Notes: generated by a model not told the origin, from the letters alone. A stretch of 64,000 nucleotides of DNA from Chthoniobacter flavus Ellin428 (GCF_000173075.1 NZ_ABVL01000016.1:1-64000); one strand, 5' to 3'; positions 37,075 to 46,718 are shown, counted from the first letter of the stretch. A program made the numbers and translations.

Positions 37075-38045
37075 ATGAACGGCGAACTAGCCATCGACGT
37101 ACGTGGGATGACGAAACGCTTCGGCGATCGCACCGTCGTCAATGACATCGCGCTGCAAGTCCGGACCGGCGAGATCTACGGCTTCCTTGGCCCGAACGGC
37201 AGCGGCAAGACCACCTTCATTCGCATGCTCTGCGGATTGCTGCGCGCCGATGCGGGCAGCGGCACCTGTCTCGGGCACGATGTCATTACCGAGAGCGAGA
37301 TCATCAAGCGGCAGGTCGGCTACATGACCCAGCGCTTCAGCTTCTGGGAGGATCTGAGCATTGCGGAGAATCTCGATTTCGTCGCCCGCATGTATGACGT
37401 GAAAAATCGGCGCGAAGCCGTGCAGCGCAGCCTCGAACAACTCGGCCTCGCCGGCCGGCAGAAACAACTCGCGGGCGAACTCTCCGGCGGCTGGAAGCAA
37501 CGCCTCGCGCTCGCGGCCTGTCTCATTCATCAGCCGAAGTTGCTCCTGCTCGACGAGCCAACCGCCGGCGTCGATCCGAAGGCGCGGCGCGACTTTTGGG
37601 AGCAGATTCACATCCTCGCCGGGGAAGGACTGACCTTTCTCATCCACCACGCACTACATGGATGAAGCCGAGCGCTGCCATCGCCTCGCCGTACATCGCC
37701 TACGGCAACTTGCTGGCCAACGGCACGGTGAAGGACGTGATCGACCAGGTTGGCCTCGTCACGTGGGCGGTCAGCGGCCCCGATCTGCTGTCGCTCGCGG
37801 ATCAGCTTCGCCACGCGTCCGGCGTGCAACAGGCCGTGGCTTTCGGCACCGCGCTGCATGTCAGCGGAGAGGACGCCGCGGCACTGGAGCGGGCCATCGA
37901 GCCGTTTCGCAAGGAACCTTACACGTGGCGGCAGATTCCCTCCGGGTTGGAGGACGTCTTCATCCACCTCATGGATAGCGCCCAGGATAACTTTGCCGCC
38001 GACGAGCACGCGCCTGCAGCGTCTCACCATCGCGAGCCGTCATGA
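37075..38045 (+). CDS. ABC transporter ATP-binding protein (YbhF-like), frameshifted
   Basis: The first 590 bp encode one ABC domain: Walker A GPNGSGKTT, signature LSGGWKQRLALA and Walker B LLLLDEPTAGVD. The frame then ends prematurely at LIHHALHG. The expected 'STHYMDEAERCHRL' follows in the next frame, and another single-base change near 37690 leads to the C-terminal part ('YIAYGNLLANGTVKDVI...LEDVFIHLMD'). Two single-base errors near 37645 and 37690 explain this. Only one ABC domain is present. The stop overlaps the permease start by ATGA. Confidence 0.8.
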
Positions 38046-39184
38046 GCCGCCATCCGAAATTCTCCTTCTCGCGCTTGGTTGGCATCATCGTGAAAGAGTT
38101 CACGCAGATGCGGCGGGATCGGCTGACCTTTGCCATGATGCTCGGCATCCCGCTCCTTCAGCTCACGCTTTTCGGCTACGCCATTAATTCCGATCCGCGC
38201 CATTTGCCCGCGGCGATCCTGCAAGCCGACCGCGGCCCGCAAGGCCGCACGCTGCTCTACGCTTTCAAGAACAGCACCTATTTCGATTTCACTCGTGAGG
38301 TTAAGACCGAGCAGGAAGGACACGATCTGCTTGCCCAGGGGCGGGTGCAGTTCGTCGTCAATATCCCGGAAAATTTCTCGCGTGATCTGCTCCGCGGCGA
38401 CCGCCCGCAGCTTCTCGTGGAAGCCGACGCCACCGATCCCGCGGCCACCGGCTTCGCCCTCGGAGCGCTGGGCACGCTCATGAACGGCGCCCTGAAAAAC
38501 GACCTCAAGGGCCCGCTCGATTATCTCAATCAGACCGACAGCCCCATCGATCTCCGGGTGCACTCGCTCTACAATCCGGAGATCAATACGCAGTACAACA
38601 TCGTCCCCGGCCTCATGGGCGTGATCCTGACGATGACGATGATCATGATCACCGGTCTGGCCATCACCCGCGAGCGCGAGCGCGGCACCATGGAAAACCT
38701 CCTCTCCATGCCCACGCGCCCGAGCGAGGTGCTCATCGGCAAAATCGTCCCCTACATTCTCGTCGGCTACATCCAGGTCGCCGTCATTCTCATAGCGGCG
38801 TACTTCCTCTTTCACGTGCCGATCCACGGCAGCATCCCACTGCTCCTCGTTGTTGCGCTCATCTTCATCGCGGCCAATCTCGCCATGGGCATCACGTTTT
38901 CCACCGTGGCCAAGAATCAGCTCCAGGCGATGCAGATGACCTTCTTCGTCTTCCTGCCGTCGATCCTGCTTTCCGGTTTCATGTTCCCGTTCCGCGGCAT
39001 GCCGGTGTGGGCGCAAACGATCGGCGAAGTTTTTCCGCTCACGCATTTCCTGCGCATCGTCCGCGGCATTCTGCTCAAGGGCAACGGCCTATATGACGTC
39101 TCGCGCGAGCTCTGGCCGATCGCGCTCTTCGCGGCGATCATGCTCACGGTGGGAGTGAAGCGATACCGGCAGACGTTGGACTGA
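38042..39184 (+). CDS. ABC-2 type export permease (YbhS/YhhJ-like)
   Basis: The 380-residue protein has an N-terminal helix followed by a large periplasmic domain and five C-terminal helices ('VPGLMGVILTMTMIMITGLAITRERERGTMENLLSMP' starts the membrane part). This layout matches ABC-2 permeases that export drugs or other small molecules. Only one permease gene is present, so it probably forms a homodimer with the neighbouring ATPase. It ends two bases before the AAGGATG repeat array. Confidence 0.88.
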   Translation: MSRHPKFSFSRLVGIIVKEFTQMRRDRLTFAMMLGIPLLQLTLFGYAINSDPRHLPAAILQADRGPQGRTLLYAFKNSTYFDFTREVKTEQEGHDLLAQGRVQFVVNIPENFSRDLLRGDRPQLLVEADATDPAATGFALGALGTLMNGALKNDLKGPLDYLNQTDSPIDLRVHSLYNPEINTQYNIVPGLMGVILTMTMIMITGLAITRERERGTMENLLSMPTRPSEVLIGKIVPYILVGYIQVAVILIAAYFLFHVPIHGSIPLLLVVALIFIAANLAMGITFSTVAKNQLQAMQMTFFVFLPSILLSGFMFPFRGMPVWAQTIGEVFPLTHFLRIVRGILLKGNGLYDVSRELWPIALFAAIMLTVGVKRYRQTLD

Positions 39185-39186
39185 GG

Positions 39187-39309
39187 AAAAGGATGAAGGC
39201 GGAAGGATGAAGGATGAAGAGACGTTGCGCGTGATCTCCGAGGTTGGGCGTCTTTCCGAACCGCAAAGCGTAAATGACTTCATCCTTCATCCTTCATCCC
39301 TCATCCTTT
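39187..39309. repeat. inverted AAGGATG 7-bp array
   Basis: Three clean AAGGATG units plus degenerate ones are followed by about 55 bp. Then come mirror units CATCCTT CATCCTT CATCCCT CATCCTTTT. The whole fits between the permease stop and the rlmH start, which lies about 6 bp after the array. Confidence 0.9.
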
Positions 39310-39314
39310 TCTCC

Positions 39315-39755
39315 ATGCGCTGGACCATCTTCGCCATTGGCAAACCCAAGCTCGATTTCGCCCGTCTTGGCATTGACGAGTACGCGGCGCGAATGAAGCC
39401 ATTTGCCCAGATTCGCCTCGAATATCTCAAAGTGGGCGATCGGGAGGACGAAAGCCGGTCCTTGCTCGAGCGCAGCAAGAGCATGTTTCGGGTGGTGCTC
39501 GACGAACGTGGCGACCATGTCACCAGCCGCGAACTGGCGAAGAAAATTGAGACCTGGGAGCAGCACGGCCCGCGCGATTTCGCCGTGATCATCGGCGGAG
39601 CCGACGGCCACACGGACGAACTCCGCAAGGCCGCCGGTTGGACATGGTCCCTGAGCAAACTCACCCTGCAGCACGAACTCGCCCTCGTCGTCACGCTCGA
39701 ACAGCTCTACCGCGCCTATTCGATCAAAGCCGGCCTGCCGTATCATCGCGATTAG
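39315..39755 (+). CDS. rlmH: 23S rRNA pseudouridine-1915 N3-methyltransferase
   Basis: The SPOUT methyltransferase acts on pseudouridine 1915 of 23S rRNA. The 146-residue protein carries the family SAM-knot segments 'FAVIIGGADGHTDELR' and 'SLSKLTLQHELALVVTLEQLYRAYSI' and ends in the conserved YHRD. The ATG at 39315 lies 6 bp after the repeat array and gives a standard length. No operon partner is evident. Confidence 0.92.
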   Translation: MRWTIFAIGKPKLDFARLGIDEYAARMKPFAQIRLEYLKVGDREDESRSLLERSKSMFRVVLDERGDHVTSRELAKKIETWEQHGPRDFAVIIGGADGHTDELRKAAGWTWSLSKLTLQHELALVVTLEQLYRAYSIKAGLPYHRD

Positions 39756-39758
39756 ATC

Positions 39759-40107
39759 GTGTTTACGAATTGAGCCGGGCGGGGTATTTCGCGACAGCGT
39801 TTTGGAGTGCGCCAGTCCTCTGGCGCTCTGAGAGCCGATTCTCGAAAGCGGTAGGGGACTCTAAGCATTACCCACATCTTTGCTCGGTTTAGGGACAGCG
39901 GAAATTCGGCTGCGGCTCACTGGGAAGGGCGACTTCCTAGTCGCCCTGCGTTGCGGAGCGACGCCCTCAAAGAGAGGCGCTGCGCGCGTCGGTTTTTCGG
40001 TCAGCGACTAGGAAGTCGCCGCTCCCAGTGGCGTTATCCGTATCGACGTCCAAACACCGAGCAAAGATGCGGGGAATGCTTAGAGGGGACTGGCGCACTA
40101 AAACGCG
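39759..40107. repeat. CGTTTTGGAGTGC palindrome interrupted by the MITE
   Basis: GTTTACGAATTG...TTCGCGACAGCGTTTTGGAGTG (39759-39812) matches the left half of the palindrome at 4551-4817. The mirror GGCGCACTAAAACGCG follows at about 40092-40107. The 223-bp MITE sits between them. Confidence 0.8.
39861..40083. mobile_element. palindromic MITE, copy 2, with 8-bp target duplication
   Basis: This 223-bp element has ends CTAAGCATTACCCACATCTT and CTAAGCATTCCCCGCATCTT (read inward). It has the same internal GGCGACTTCCTAGTCGCC palindromes as copy 1. AGGGGACT flanks it on both sides (39853-39860 and 40084-40091). It is inverted relative to copy 1. Confidence 0.92.
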
Positions 40108-40227
40108 GTCGCGCCTTACCTGACCCAACGTAATCGTAGACATCAACTCGAATCGTTTTCGATTCCGCCGCAGGCGGCTAAGAGGAGGCCGGGAAAAGGA
40201 TTGGTCATACTAGCGTCCCGGCCCCCC

Positions 40228-41586
40228 ATGATCTCTATTTTCCGCTGCATACTCTTTCTCGCCTGTGCATTGCTGTGCGCCCAACTGCAGGCCGATGAAC
40301 TCAAGGTGGCGGTCTTCGATGTCGACGCCACGCCGCCGGTGGGGTCGATGATGGCTTACGATCCGGTGAGGGTGCAGGGCGAACTGGGGCTGCGCGCGCG
40401 GGGCCTCGTATTGCTCGGTGCTGGCGAGCCGATTGTTCTCTGTGCGGTGGATTGGCTCGGGATCGGCAATGAAGGCAATGACGTCTTCCGACAGACCCTC
40501 GCAGAAGCGGCGGGAACGACGGCTTCGCGGGTCGCGGTGCATACCCTGCATCAACACGATGCGCCGGCCTGCGACTTTTCGGCGGAGCGTTTGCTCAAGG
40601 ACGTTAACGCTCCGCTGAATCGTTACGATGGCGCTTTTGCCCGCGTGGTGCTCGACCGGCTTCGGGCGGCAATCCAGGCCGCGCTGCCGGCGGCAAAACC
40701 GGTCACGCAGATCGGCCTCGGCCATGCTGAGGTCAAGGAAGTGGCGTCGAACCGGCGCATCCTCGGGCCGAACGGCAAGGTGCGCGTGACACGCTACACC
40801 GCGACGAAGGATCCCGCCGTGCGCGCCGAGCCGGAAGGCACCATCGACCCGGAGGTCTCGCTCATCAGCTTTTGGAACGGCGAAGCGCCCGTGGCGGTGC
40901 TCAGCTATTACGCCTGCCATCCGCAGAGTTACTATCGCACCGGTGTCGCCAATCCCGACTTTCCCGGCGTTGCGCGTTACCTGCGCCACCTGGAAGTGCC
41001 CGACGCGCTGCACGTTCATTTCAATGGCGCCGGGGGCAATATCGGCGCGGGCAAATACAACGATGGCTCGCACGCCATGCGCGGGGTGCTCGCGCAGCGG
41101 CTGGCCGATGGAATGAAGCGGGCCTGGGATGCGACGGAGAAATTTCCGATCACCGCGCAGGATGTGGGTTGGAAAATCGAGCCGGTGGCCGTCCCGCCGG
41201 CGACATTTCTGAGTGAACAGGAATTGGAGACGATGTTGCACGCGGCCAATGCCGATACCGTCAACGGCACCGCGGCGACGCTGGCTTGGGTGCAGCGTTG
41301 CCAGGCGGGGCACAAGATCGAGCTCAGTTGCCTGCGGCTGGGCAAAGCGCGGATTCTACACATGCCGGGAGAATTGTTTGTCGAGTATCAGCTCGCGGCG
41401 AAGAAAATGCGGCCGGATCTTTTTGTGACGATGGCGGCTTACGGGGACTACGGGCCTGGTTATATCGGGACGACGATCGGCTATGATCAGGGCGGCTACG
41501 AGACCAGTCACGCCGCCTCGCACACCGCACCGGGTGTGGAGACGGTGTTGACGGAGGGGATGCGGAAGTTGCTGCAGGACGATTAA
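40228..41586 (+). CDS. secreted ceramidase-like protein
   Basis: The 452-residue protein has a signal peptide (CILFLACALLCAQLQA). The mature part reads like the N-terminal catalytic region of neutral/alkaline ceramidases: 'DELKVAVFDVDATPPVGSMM', the histidine cluster HTLHQHDAPACD, 'FPGVARYLRHLE' and 'FNGAGGNIGAGKYN'. Such hydrolases cleave amide bonds in lipids, but many environmental homologues act on unknown substrates. The C-terminal immunoglobulin-like domain of true ceramidases appears to be missing. Confidence 0.75.
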   Translation: MISIFRCILFLACALLCAQLQADELKVAVFDVDATPPVGSMMAYDPVRVQGELGLRARGLVLLGAGEPIVLCAVDWLGIGNEGNDVFRQTLAEAAGTTASRVAVHTLHQHDAPACDFSAERLLKDVNAPLNRYDGAFARVVLDRLRAAIQAALPAAKPVTQIGLGHAEVKEVASNRRILGPNGKVRVTRYTATKDPAVRAEPEGTIDPEVSLISFWNGEAPVAVLSYYACHPQSYYRTGVANPDFPGVARYLRHLEVPDALHVHFNGAGGNIGAGKYNDGSHAMRGVLAQRLADGMKRAWDATEKFPITAQDVGWKIEPVAVPPATFLSEQELETMLHAANADTVNGTAATLAWVQRCQAGHKIELSCLRLGKARILHMPGELFVEYQLAAKKMRPDLFVTMAAYGDYGPGYIGTTIGYDQGGYETSHAASHTAPGVETVLTEGMRKLLQDD

Positions 41587-41645
41587 GCGTACCGAAATTT
41601 GGGACGCGCGGGAGCGCATCTCTCTATGTGTGTCGGGCGCTGCCG

Positions 41646-43073
41646 CTATTTCGCGGTGTATTCCAGATCGTCGAAATAGATCTTCACTTTCGAACCACCG
41701 ACGCCGGGCGAAAACAGCCCGAAACGGTCGAACTGCACGCTGCCGGTATCCAGCTTTTCAGTCAGATTCAGCGTCACTGTTTCGGCGTCGAGGGTCACGG
41801 TGACCGCGCCGAGGCCGCCGTTCGCCGCGGGATCGTAGGTGCAGCTCCAGTTGTGTGGCTTGCTGTCGGGATGCAGCACGGGACCTTGCTTGGCCAGGGC
41901 GCGCCGGCCGGCGGCATTCACCATCGGACGGAAGTAATGACCCACGCGTGTCGGTCCGCCGATCGACACGCCGATGAAATCCCGTGCCGCCCTTTTCTCA
42001 CCTTCCTGCGCGCCGCTGCGGAACCAGCCGATGCAGGCGTCCGAATCCGGATCGGCTCCGGTGAAGACGACTTTTCCTTTCGCGATCAATGGTTGCTTGA
42101 GCGTGACCGGGCCGATTCGATCGGCGTAACTGGCGAAAGGCGAGCGCCAGACAATCCCCCCGATCTCGCCATTCTGGCCGCCGGCGAAGTTGGTCCGCGT
42201 GTAGCCGAAATCCTGTGCGCCGCGGCCCTCGGTTTCGGTGAAAGTCGTGCGATTGCCGACGCCGTCCCATTGCGGGTCGGAGGAGAAATCCCATTTCTGG
42301 GCGTCGACGGCCAGGTCATCCATATAGACGGCGAGGGTGCCGCCGGCTTTGCGCATGTTCATCATGCCGAAGCGATTAAACGTGGCGCCCGTTTGTTTGA
42401 AGCCCGGCGGGAGATCGACGGTGATCGGGCTGTCGATCGGATCCTTTTCGCGATCGTAGCCGGACAGCGCGTAGGTGAATTGTCCGCCGCCGTTGTTCGC
42501 CTGCGGATCGTATTTCAGCGTCCATTCGTAGCGCTTGCCTTTGACCAGGGGCGTCGGGCGGAATTTTCCGGGGATGAAGTGCGTGACGAAATGGCCGCAG
42601 CTTTCGTTCTTGGCGTTGATCATCCGCACGGCCAGTCGGGCGCCGGATTTCTCGCAGTCGAAATCCATGCCGAGGGAATTCATCGGGCGCGCGGTATCGT
42701 TTTGCGTGTCGTTGAAGAAGCCGATGAAGACGCCCGCGCTGGCCATGGTCTCGGTGAAGGTAAACGCCCCCGAGGCGGAGAAGGGCTCGTTCAGCGTGTG
42801 GGTGGGGATCTTCGCGCCGTAGTAGGCGAGGCGGCTGGTGCGGGTGATCTTGCCGCCGATTTCACCCGGCTTGCCGCCGGCGAAACTGGTCGTGGGGCTG
42901 AAGCCGAAATCCTGCACTGTGGTGCGCGGATGCTCGAGGACCACGCGATTGCCGATCTCCTCCCAGCCCGGATCGTGGTCGAAGTTTTCGTGCTTCAGGT
43001 TGGAGTCGGCGGCGCGGAGGAGGGTCGCCGAGCAGACGAGTGGGACGAGCGCGAGAAGGAATTGGCGATTCAT
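41646..43073 (-). CDS. secreted protein with two tandem repeats, unknown
   Basis: The 475-residue protein has a signal peptide (LLALVPLVCSATLLRA). Residues about 25-245 and 246-475 repeat each other, with matching blocks 'QDFGFSPTTSFAGGKPGEIGG' and 'QDFGYTRTNFAGGQNGEIGG', and later 'FNRFGMMNM...VYMDDLAVDA' against 'FDRFGLFSP...IYFDDLEYTA'. Each half looks like a concanavalin-like beta sandwich (laminin-G type). Such domains often bind sugars. The function is unknown. The gene converges on the ceramidase-like gene. Confidence 0.7.
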   Translation of the reverse strand: MNRQFLLALVPLVCSATLLRAADSNLKHENFDHDPGWEEIGNRVVLEHPRTTVQDFGFSPTTSFAGGKPGEIGGKITRTSRLAYYGAKIPTHTLNEPFSASGAFTFTETMASAGVFIGFFNDTQNDTARPMNSLGMDFDCEKSGARLAVRMINAKNESCGHFVTHFIPGKFRPTPLVKGKRYEWTLKYDPQANNGGGQFTYALSGYDREKDPIDSPITVDLPPGFKQTGATFNRFGMMNMRKAGGTLAVYMDDLAVDAQKWDFSSDPQWDGVGNRTTFTETEGRGAQDFGYTRTNFAGGQNGEIGGIVWRSPFASYADRIGPVTLKQPLIAKGKVVFTGADPDSDACIGWFRSGAQEGEKRAARDFIGVSIGGPTRVGHYFRPMVNAAGRRALAKQGPVLHPDSKPHNWSCTYDPAANGGLGAVTVTLDAETVTLNLTEKLDTGSVQFDRFGLFSPGVGGSKVKIYFDDLEYTAK

Positions 43074-43184
43074 ACTGGGGGTAACCCAGACAACCCCGCT
43101 CATGGCGGAAGGTTATGGGAATGTTTGTCTCCCCACGGGTCCCCTCCAGGCCGTGCTTACGAATTCGAACCGGCGAGCGCGATT

Positions 43185-44261
43185 TTACTTCAGCCGGACG
43201 GAAACTACCGTGCTCAACCCCGGACGCAGGCGGTCTTCAAATCCGCGGATGCTTTCCGGGTCGAGGTGGATCTTCACCGGCAGGCGTTGCACGACCTTGG
43301 TGAAATTGCCCGTCGCGTTGTCGGCGGGCAGCATGGCGAATTGCGCGCCGCTCGCCGGCGAAAAACTCTCGACGGTGCCGGTGAAAACGTGGCCGGGCAA
43401 CGCGTCGACGGTGATCTCGGCGGTCTGGCCGACTTTCATCTTCGCCAGCTGCGTTTCCTTGAAGTTTGCCTCGATCCACACATCCGGTTCGACCACCGAA
43501 ATCAGCGTCTGGCCAGGCTGCACATAGGCGCCTTTTTCCGCGGTGCGCTTACTGGTGTGGCCGGTGGATGGAGCCACGATCGTGGCGTAGGAGAGCTGCA
43601 GCTTCGCGTTGTCGAGCTGGGTCCTGGAATTCTGGCGCTGTGCCTCGGCGACGAGCATGCCGGAGCGCATGGCTTCTGCCGAAGCCCTGGCCGAAACGAG
43701 ACTCGCCTTGGCGGATTCATACGCCGCCCTGGAGCTGTCGAATTCCTGTTTCGATACCACCTTGGTCTTGGTCAGTTCCTGCACGCGGGTGAAGTCCGCT
43801 TCGGCCTTGGTGTATTGCGCCTGGGCCTGGTCGATTTTCGCCTTCGCGTCGGCAATCTCGGCGGTAGCGTAATCCATCAGGGCATTCGACTGCGCGAGCT
43901 GCGCCTCGGCCTGGTCGACCTTGGCCTGGTTGTCGCGCGGATCGAGCTTGAAGAGCACGTCGCCGGCTTTCACGTCTTTGTTTTCCTCTGCGAGCACTTC
44001 GGAGATGGTGCCACCGATGTGGGGGGTGACCTGGTGGACGTAACCGGTGATGTAGGCATCATCGGTCTCGGCGTGGGTAAGCATGTGCGAGGCATAGCGC
44101 ACGGCCCACACTGCGCCGGCGATGAGCAGCAGGATGACGATGATCATGCGCAGCGGGTTGCGCCGGGGCGTCCTGGTCGTGGGAAGGTCCACCAGCGCAT
44201 CGGGGTCGAGCGCGGAAGCGGTGTCACTATCAATGGTGGCGGTTTTGGCGGCTGAACTCAT
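43185..44261 (-). CDS. EmrA-type membrane fusion protein
   Basis: The 358-residue HlyD-family protein has one N-terminal helix (about residues 38-56), then the EmrA hallmark 'HAETDDAYITGYVHQVTPHIGGTI'. A coiled coil and a C-terminal beta-barrel follow. It partners the DHA2 transporter encoded just upstream, bridging it to an outer-membrane channel. A 7-bp repeat array occupies most of the gap between the two genes. The substrate is unknown. Confidence 0.88.
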   Translation of the reverse strand: MSSAAKTATIDSDTASALDPDALVDLPTTRTPRRNPLRMIIVILLLIAGAVWAVRYASHMLTHAETDDAYITGYVHQVTPHIGGTISEVLAEENKDVKAGDVLFKLDPRDNQAKVDQAEAQLAQSNALMDYATAEIADAKAKIDQAQAQYTKAEADFTRVQELTKTKVVSKQEFDSSRAAYESAKASLVSARASAEAMRSGMLVAEAQRQNSRTQLDNAKLQLSYATIVAPSTGHTSKRTAEKGAYVQPGQTLISVVEPDVWIEANFKETQLAKMKVGQTAEITVDALPGHVFTGTVESFSPASGAQFAMLPADNATGNFTKVVQRLPVKIHLDPESIRGFEDRLRPGLSTVVSVRLK

Positions 44262-44271
44262 GGCTGTGAAG

Positions 44272-44354
44272 ACTGAAAACTAATTCCTGAAAACTAATTA
44301 CTGATAACTGATTACTGATAACTGATTACTGATAACTGATTACTGATTACTAAT
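44272..44354. repeat. ACTGATW 7-bp tandem array
   Basis: ACTGATA/ACTGATT units repeat in a 7-bp period, degenerate at the left end (ACTGAAA, ACTAATT). Unlike the other arrays this one has a single orientation. It sits between the MFS stop and the EmrA start. Confidence 0.92.
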
Positions 44355-44368
44355 GGCCGTAACTCCCC

Positions 44369-45969
44369 TCAGTGCGCCTCAGCGGCGGCGGCTTTGTTTT
44401 CGCCGCGACCGAGGAAGAGGATGAGAGGCAGGGTGATGAGGAAAGCGATGCCCACGTAGGCGAAGAGATCGTCGAACGATTTTCAACGCGGCCTGGCCGT
44501 GAGAATCATGTCGATGGCGCTGAAGGCGCGATACTTGGCATCGTGGGCGCTGGCGCCGAGCCGCTGGAAAAAGCCGGTGAGCGCATCGATGCGGTGCATG
44601 GCTTCGTTGCTGAGCGGCGAGACGCGCTCGACGAGAGACGCGCGGTGGACGGCCTCGCGACGTGAAAAGCATGGTGGTGAGAATGGCGATGCCGAGGCTG
44701 CCGCCCGAGTTGGCGGGTGAGATTGTAGAAGCCGGAAGCCGCGGGCACTTCGTGTTTCGGCACCGAACCCAGCGTGGCGATACTCAGCGGCAGGAACATC
44801 ATGGCGCTGCCGAGTCCGCGGAAAACGAGTGGCCAGAAAAGATCGCCCGCGCCGGTATCGGGATTGATCGTGGCGAGCGAAAACATCACCCCGGCGGTGA
44901 CGACGCTGCCGGCGGCGATGAGCAGGCGAGGGCCAAAGCGACCGATCAACTTGCCGGTCAGGATCATGGCCACGCCGGAGGCGATGGCGCTGGGAATCAT
45001 GAGCTCGCCGGTTTGTTGGGCGGTAAAACGCAGATTGTTCTGCGCAAAGATCGGGATGGCAAAGAGCGCGCCGTAAAGGCCGGCGCCGAGGATGATGGAG
45101 TAGGCGCTGCCCGCGGCGACGGATTGATAGCGGAGCACGCGCAAGTCGACCGCCGGGTGCTCGATATGTAATTCCCAGAAGGTGAAGGCGATGAGCGAGA
45201 GCACGCTGGTCGCCGCCATGATGCAGATGAAACGCGACGCGAACCAATCGTCCTGCTGGCCTTCCTCGAGGATGACCTGCAGTGAGGCGAGGCCGGCGGT
45301 CATGAGCGCGATACCGATCCAGTCCACGGACTTGTGCTGGTGCGGAGTCTGATCGTCGAGCGGCAGAAAGGTCACCGCGAGGATCACGGCAATGATGCCG
45401 AAGGGGATATTGATGAAGAAAATCCAGCGCCAGTTCAGCGCGTCGGTGAGATAGCCACCGAGCGTGGGGCCGATAGCCGGGCCCATGATGACGGCGAGAC
45501 CGAAGGCGGCTTGCGCGGCGCCTTGCTCCGCCTTGGAGAAGGTTTGGAAGAGAATGGACTGCGCCTTGCCAAGCATACTGCCGCCGCCGAGACCCTGGAG
45601 CACGCGGGCAAAGATGAGCATGGGCAGGCTGGTCGCCAGACCGCAGAGGATCGACGCGAGGACGAAGGCGATGAGGGAGAAGATGAAGTAGTTCTTCCGG
45701 CCGAAACGATCGTCGAGCCATGCGGTGAGCGGGATGATGACGACGTTCGCCATGCTGTAGCCGGTGATGACCCAGCCGATTTCCGAGAGCGTGGCGCCGA
45801 GGTTGCCCTGCATGTGCGGCAGCGCGACGTTTACGATGCTCACGTCGATGACTTCGAGGATCGCGCCCAGCGCCACGGTGATGGCGATGGCCCATTTGAT
45901 CCAACCCTGCTGGGCGGCGCGCTCGGCGAGCGGTGAACTGTAACGAAGATGGGCGAGGGCGGAGCTCAT
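44369..45969 (-). CDS. DHA2 family multidrug transporter (EmrB-like), frameshifted near its end
   Basis: The main frame has about 440 residues of a 14-helix major-facilitator transporter, with 'ILEVIDVSIVNVALPHMQGNL' and the motif 'WLDDRFGRKNYF'. It breaks at NLTRQLG (about 44690): an extra base in a G run moves the expected 'GSLGIAILTTMLF' into the next frame. Further single-base changes near 44487-44505 restore 'SFDDLFAYVGIAFLITLPLILF' and a stop at 44369. Restored length is about 530 residues, standard for EmrB. The start overlaps the tetR stop (ATGA). Confidence 0.82.
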
Positions 45970-46601
45970 GCGGACTGGGCCTTGGAAAGCGGCTTGTCCG
46001 GGGAGGGGGTGGCGGCGATGCCGCGGAGAAAGAGGTCGACGACGGTGTGAAGATATTCGTCGGCGGAGTAGTCGATGTAGCTCTTGAAGCTGGTGCGGCG
46101 CAGCATCCCGGCGAGCAACATGCCGGTGAAGGCATCGAGAGCGGGGCCGAGGTCGACGTCTTCGCGGACAGAGCCGGCATTTTGTGCGGCGCGCAGATAG
46201 TCGATCAGGCGTTCGCGCAGGGAACGTCCGGCTTCGCACATGACCTGCCGTGCCTGCTCGGGATGGCGCTTGGCTTCCCCGAGAATGGTGCGAATCAAGG
46301 CCTCGTTGGCCGTGAGCATTTCATGGTAACGCAGCGCATAGCGGAAGATGTCGCGCTCGAGATCGTGGGCGTCGACTTCGGTGATGTTCAGCGATTCGGT
46401 AAGGTTGGCCAGGACATGCTCGAAGAGGGCGGCGATGAGCTTCTCCTTGTTGCCGAAGTGGCGGAAGAGGGTGACCTCATTGACCCCGGCGACGTCGGCG
46501 ATTTCCCGAGTGGTAGCACCGTGAATTCCCTGTTCGGAGCAGACACGGAAGGCGGCATCGAGAAGACGCTGACGGGTAGGGCTGGTGAGTTCGGCTTGCA
46601 T
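45966..46601 (-). CDS. TetR-family repressor of the emrBA operon
   Basis: The 211-residue regulator has the helix-turn-helix 'GIHGATTREIADVAGVNEVTLFRHFGNKEKLIAALF'. The first start codon could also be 46619, six codons upstream; a palindromic operator lies between and across the two. The stop overlaps the start of the transporter gene (ATGA), so regulator, EmrB and EmrA form one operon. It should repress that operon until a drug or other ligand binds. The ligand is unknown. Confidence 0.88.
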   Translation of the reverse strand: MQAELTSPTRQRLLDAAFRVCSEQGIHGATTREIADVAGVNEVTLFRHFGNKEKLIAALFEHVLANLTESLNITEVDAHDLERDIFRYALRYHEMLTANEALIRTILGEAKRHPEQARQVMCEAGRSLRERLIDYLRAAQNAGSVREDVDLGPALDAFTGMLLAGMLRRTSFKSYIDYSADEYLHTVVDLFLRGIAATPSPDKPLSKAQSA

Positions 46602-46619
46602 GCAAGTGCTTACTTGCAT
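46600..46619 (-). promoter_or_regulatory. TetR operator overlapping the tetR start
   Basis: ATGCAAGT and ACTTGCAT form a perfect 8-bp inverted repeat with a 4-bp centre, exactly spanning the two candidate start codons. A repressor bound here would block the operon. Confidence 0.65.
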
Positions 46620-46718
46620 TGTCGCCGACGCCGAGAGGTCTGCAACGGGTTTTTGGAGAATTTTTTGAGAGGCGTGTTAACTGGCGATAAACTTCAGTTT
46701 ACCTCAAAAGCGGGAGTA

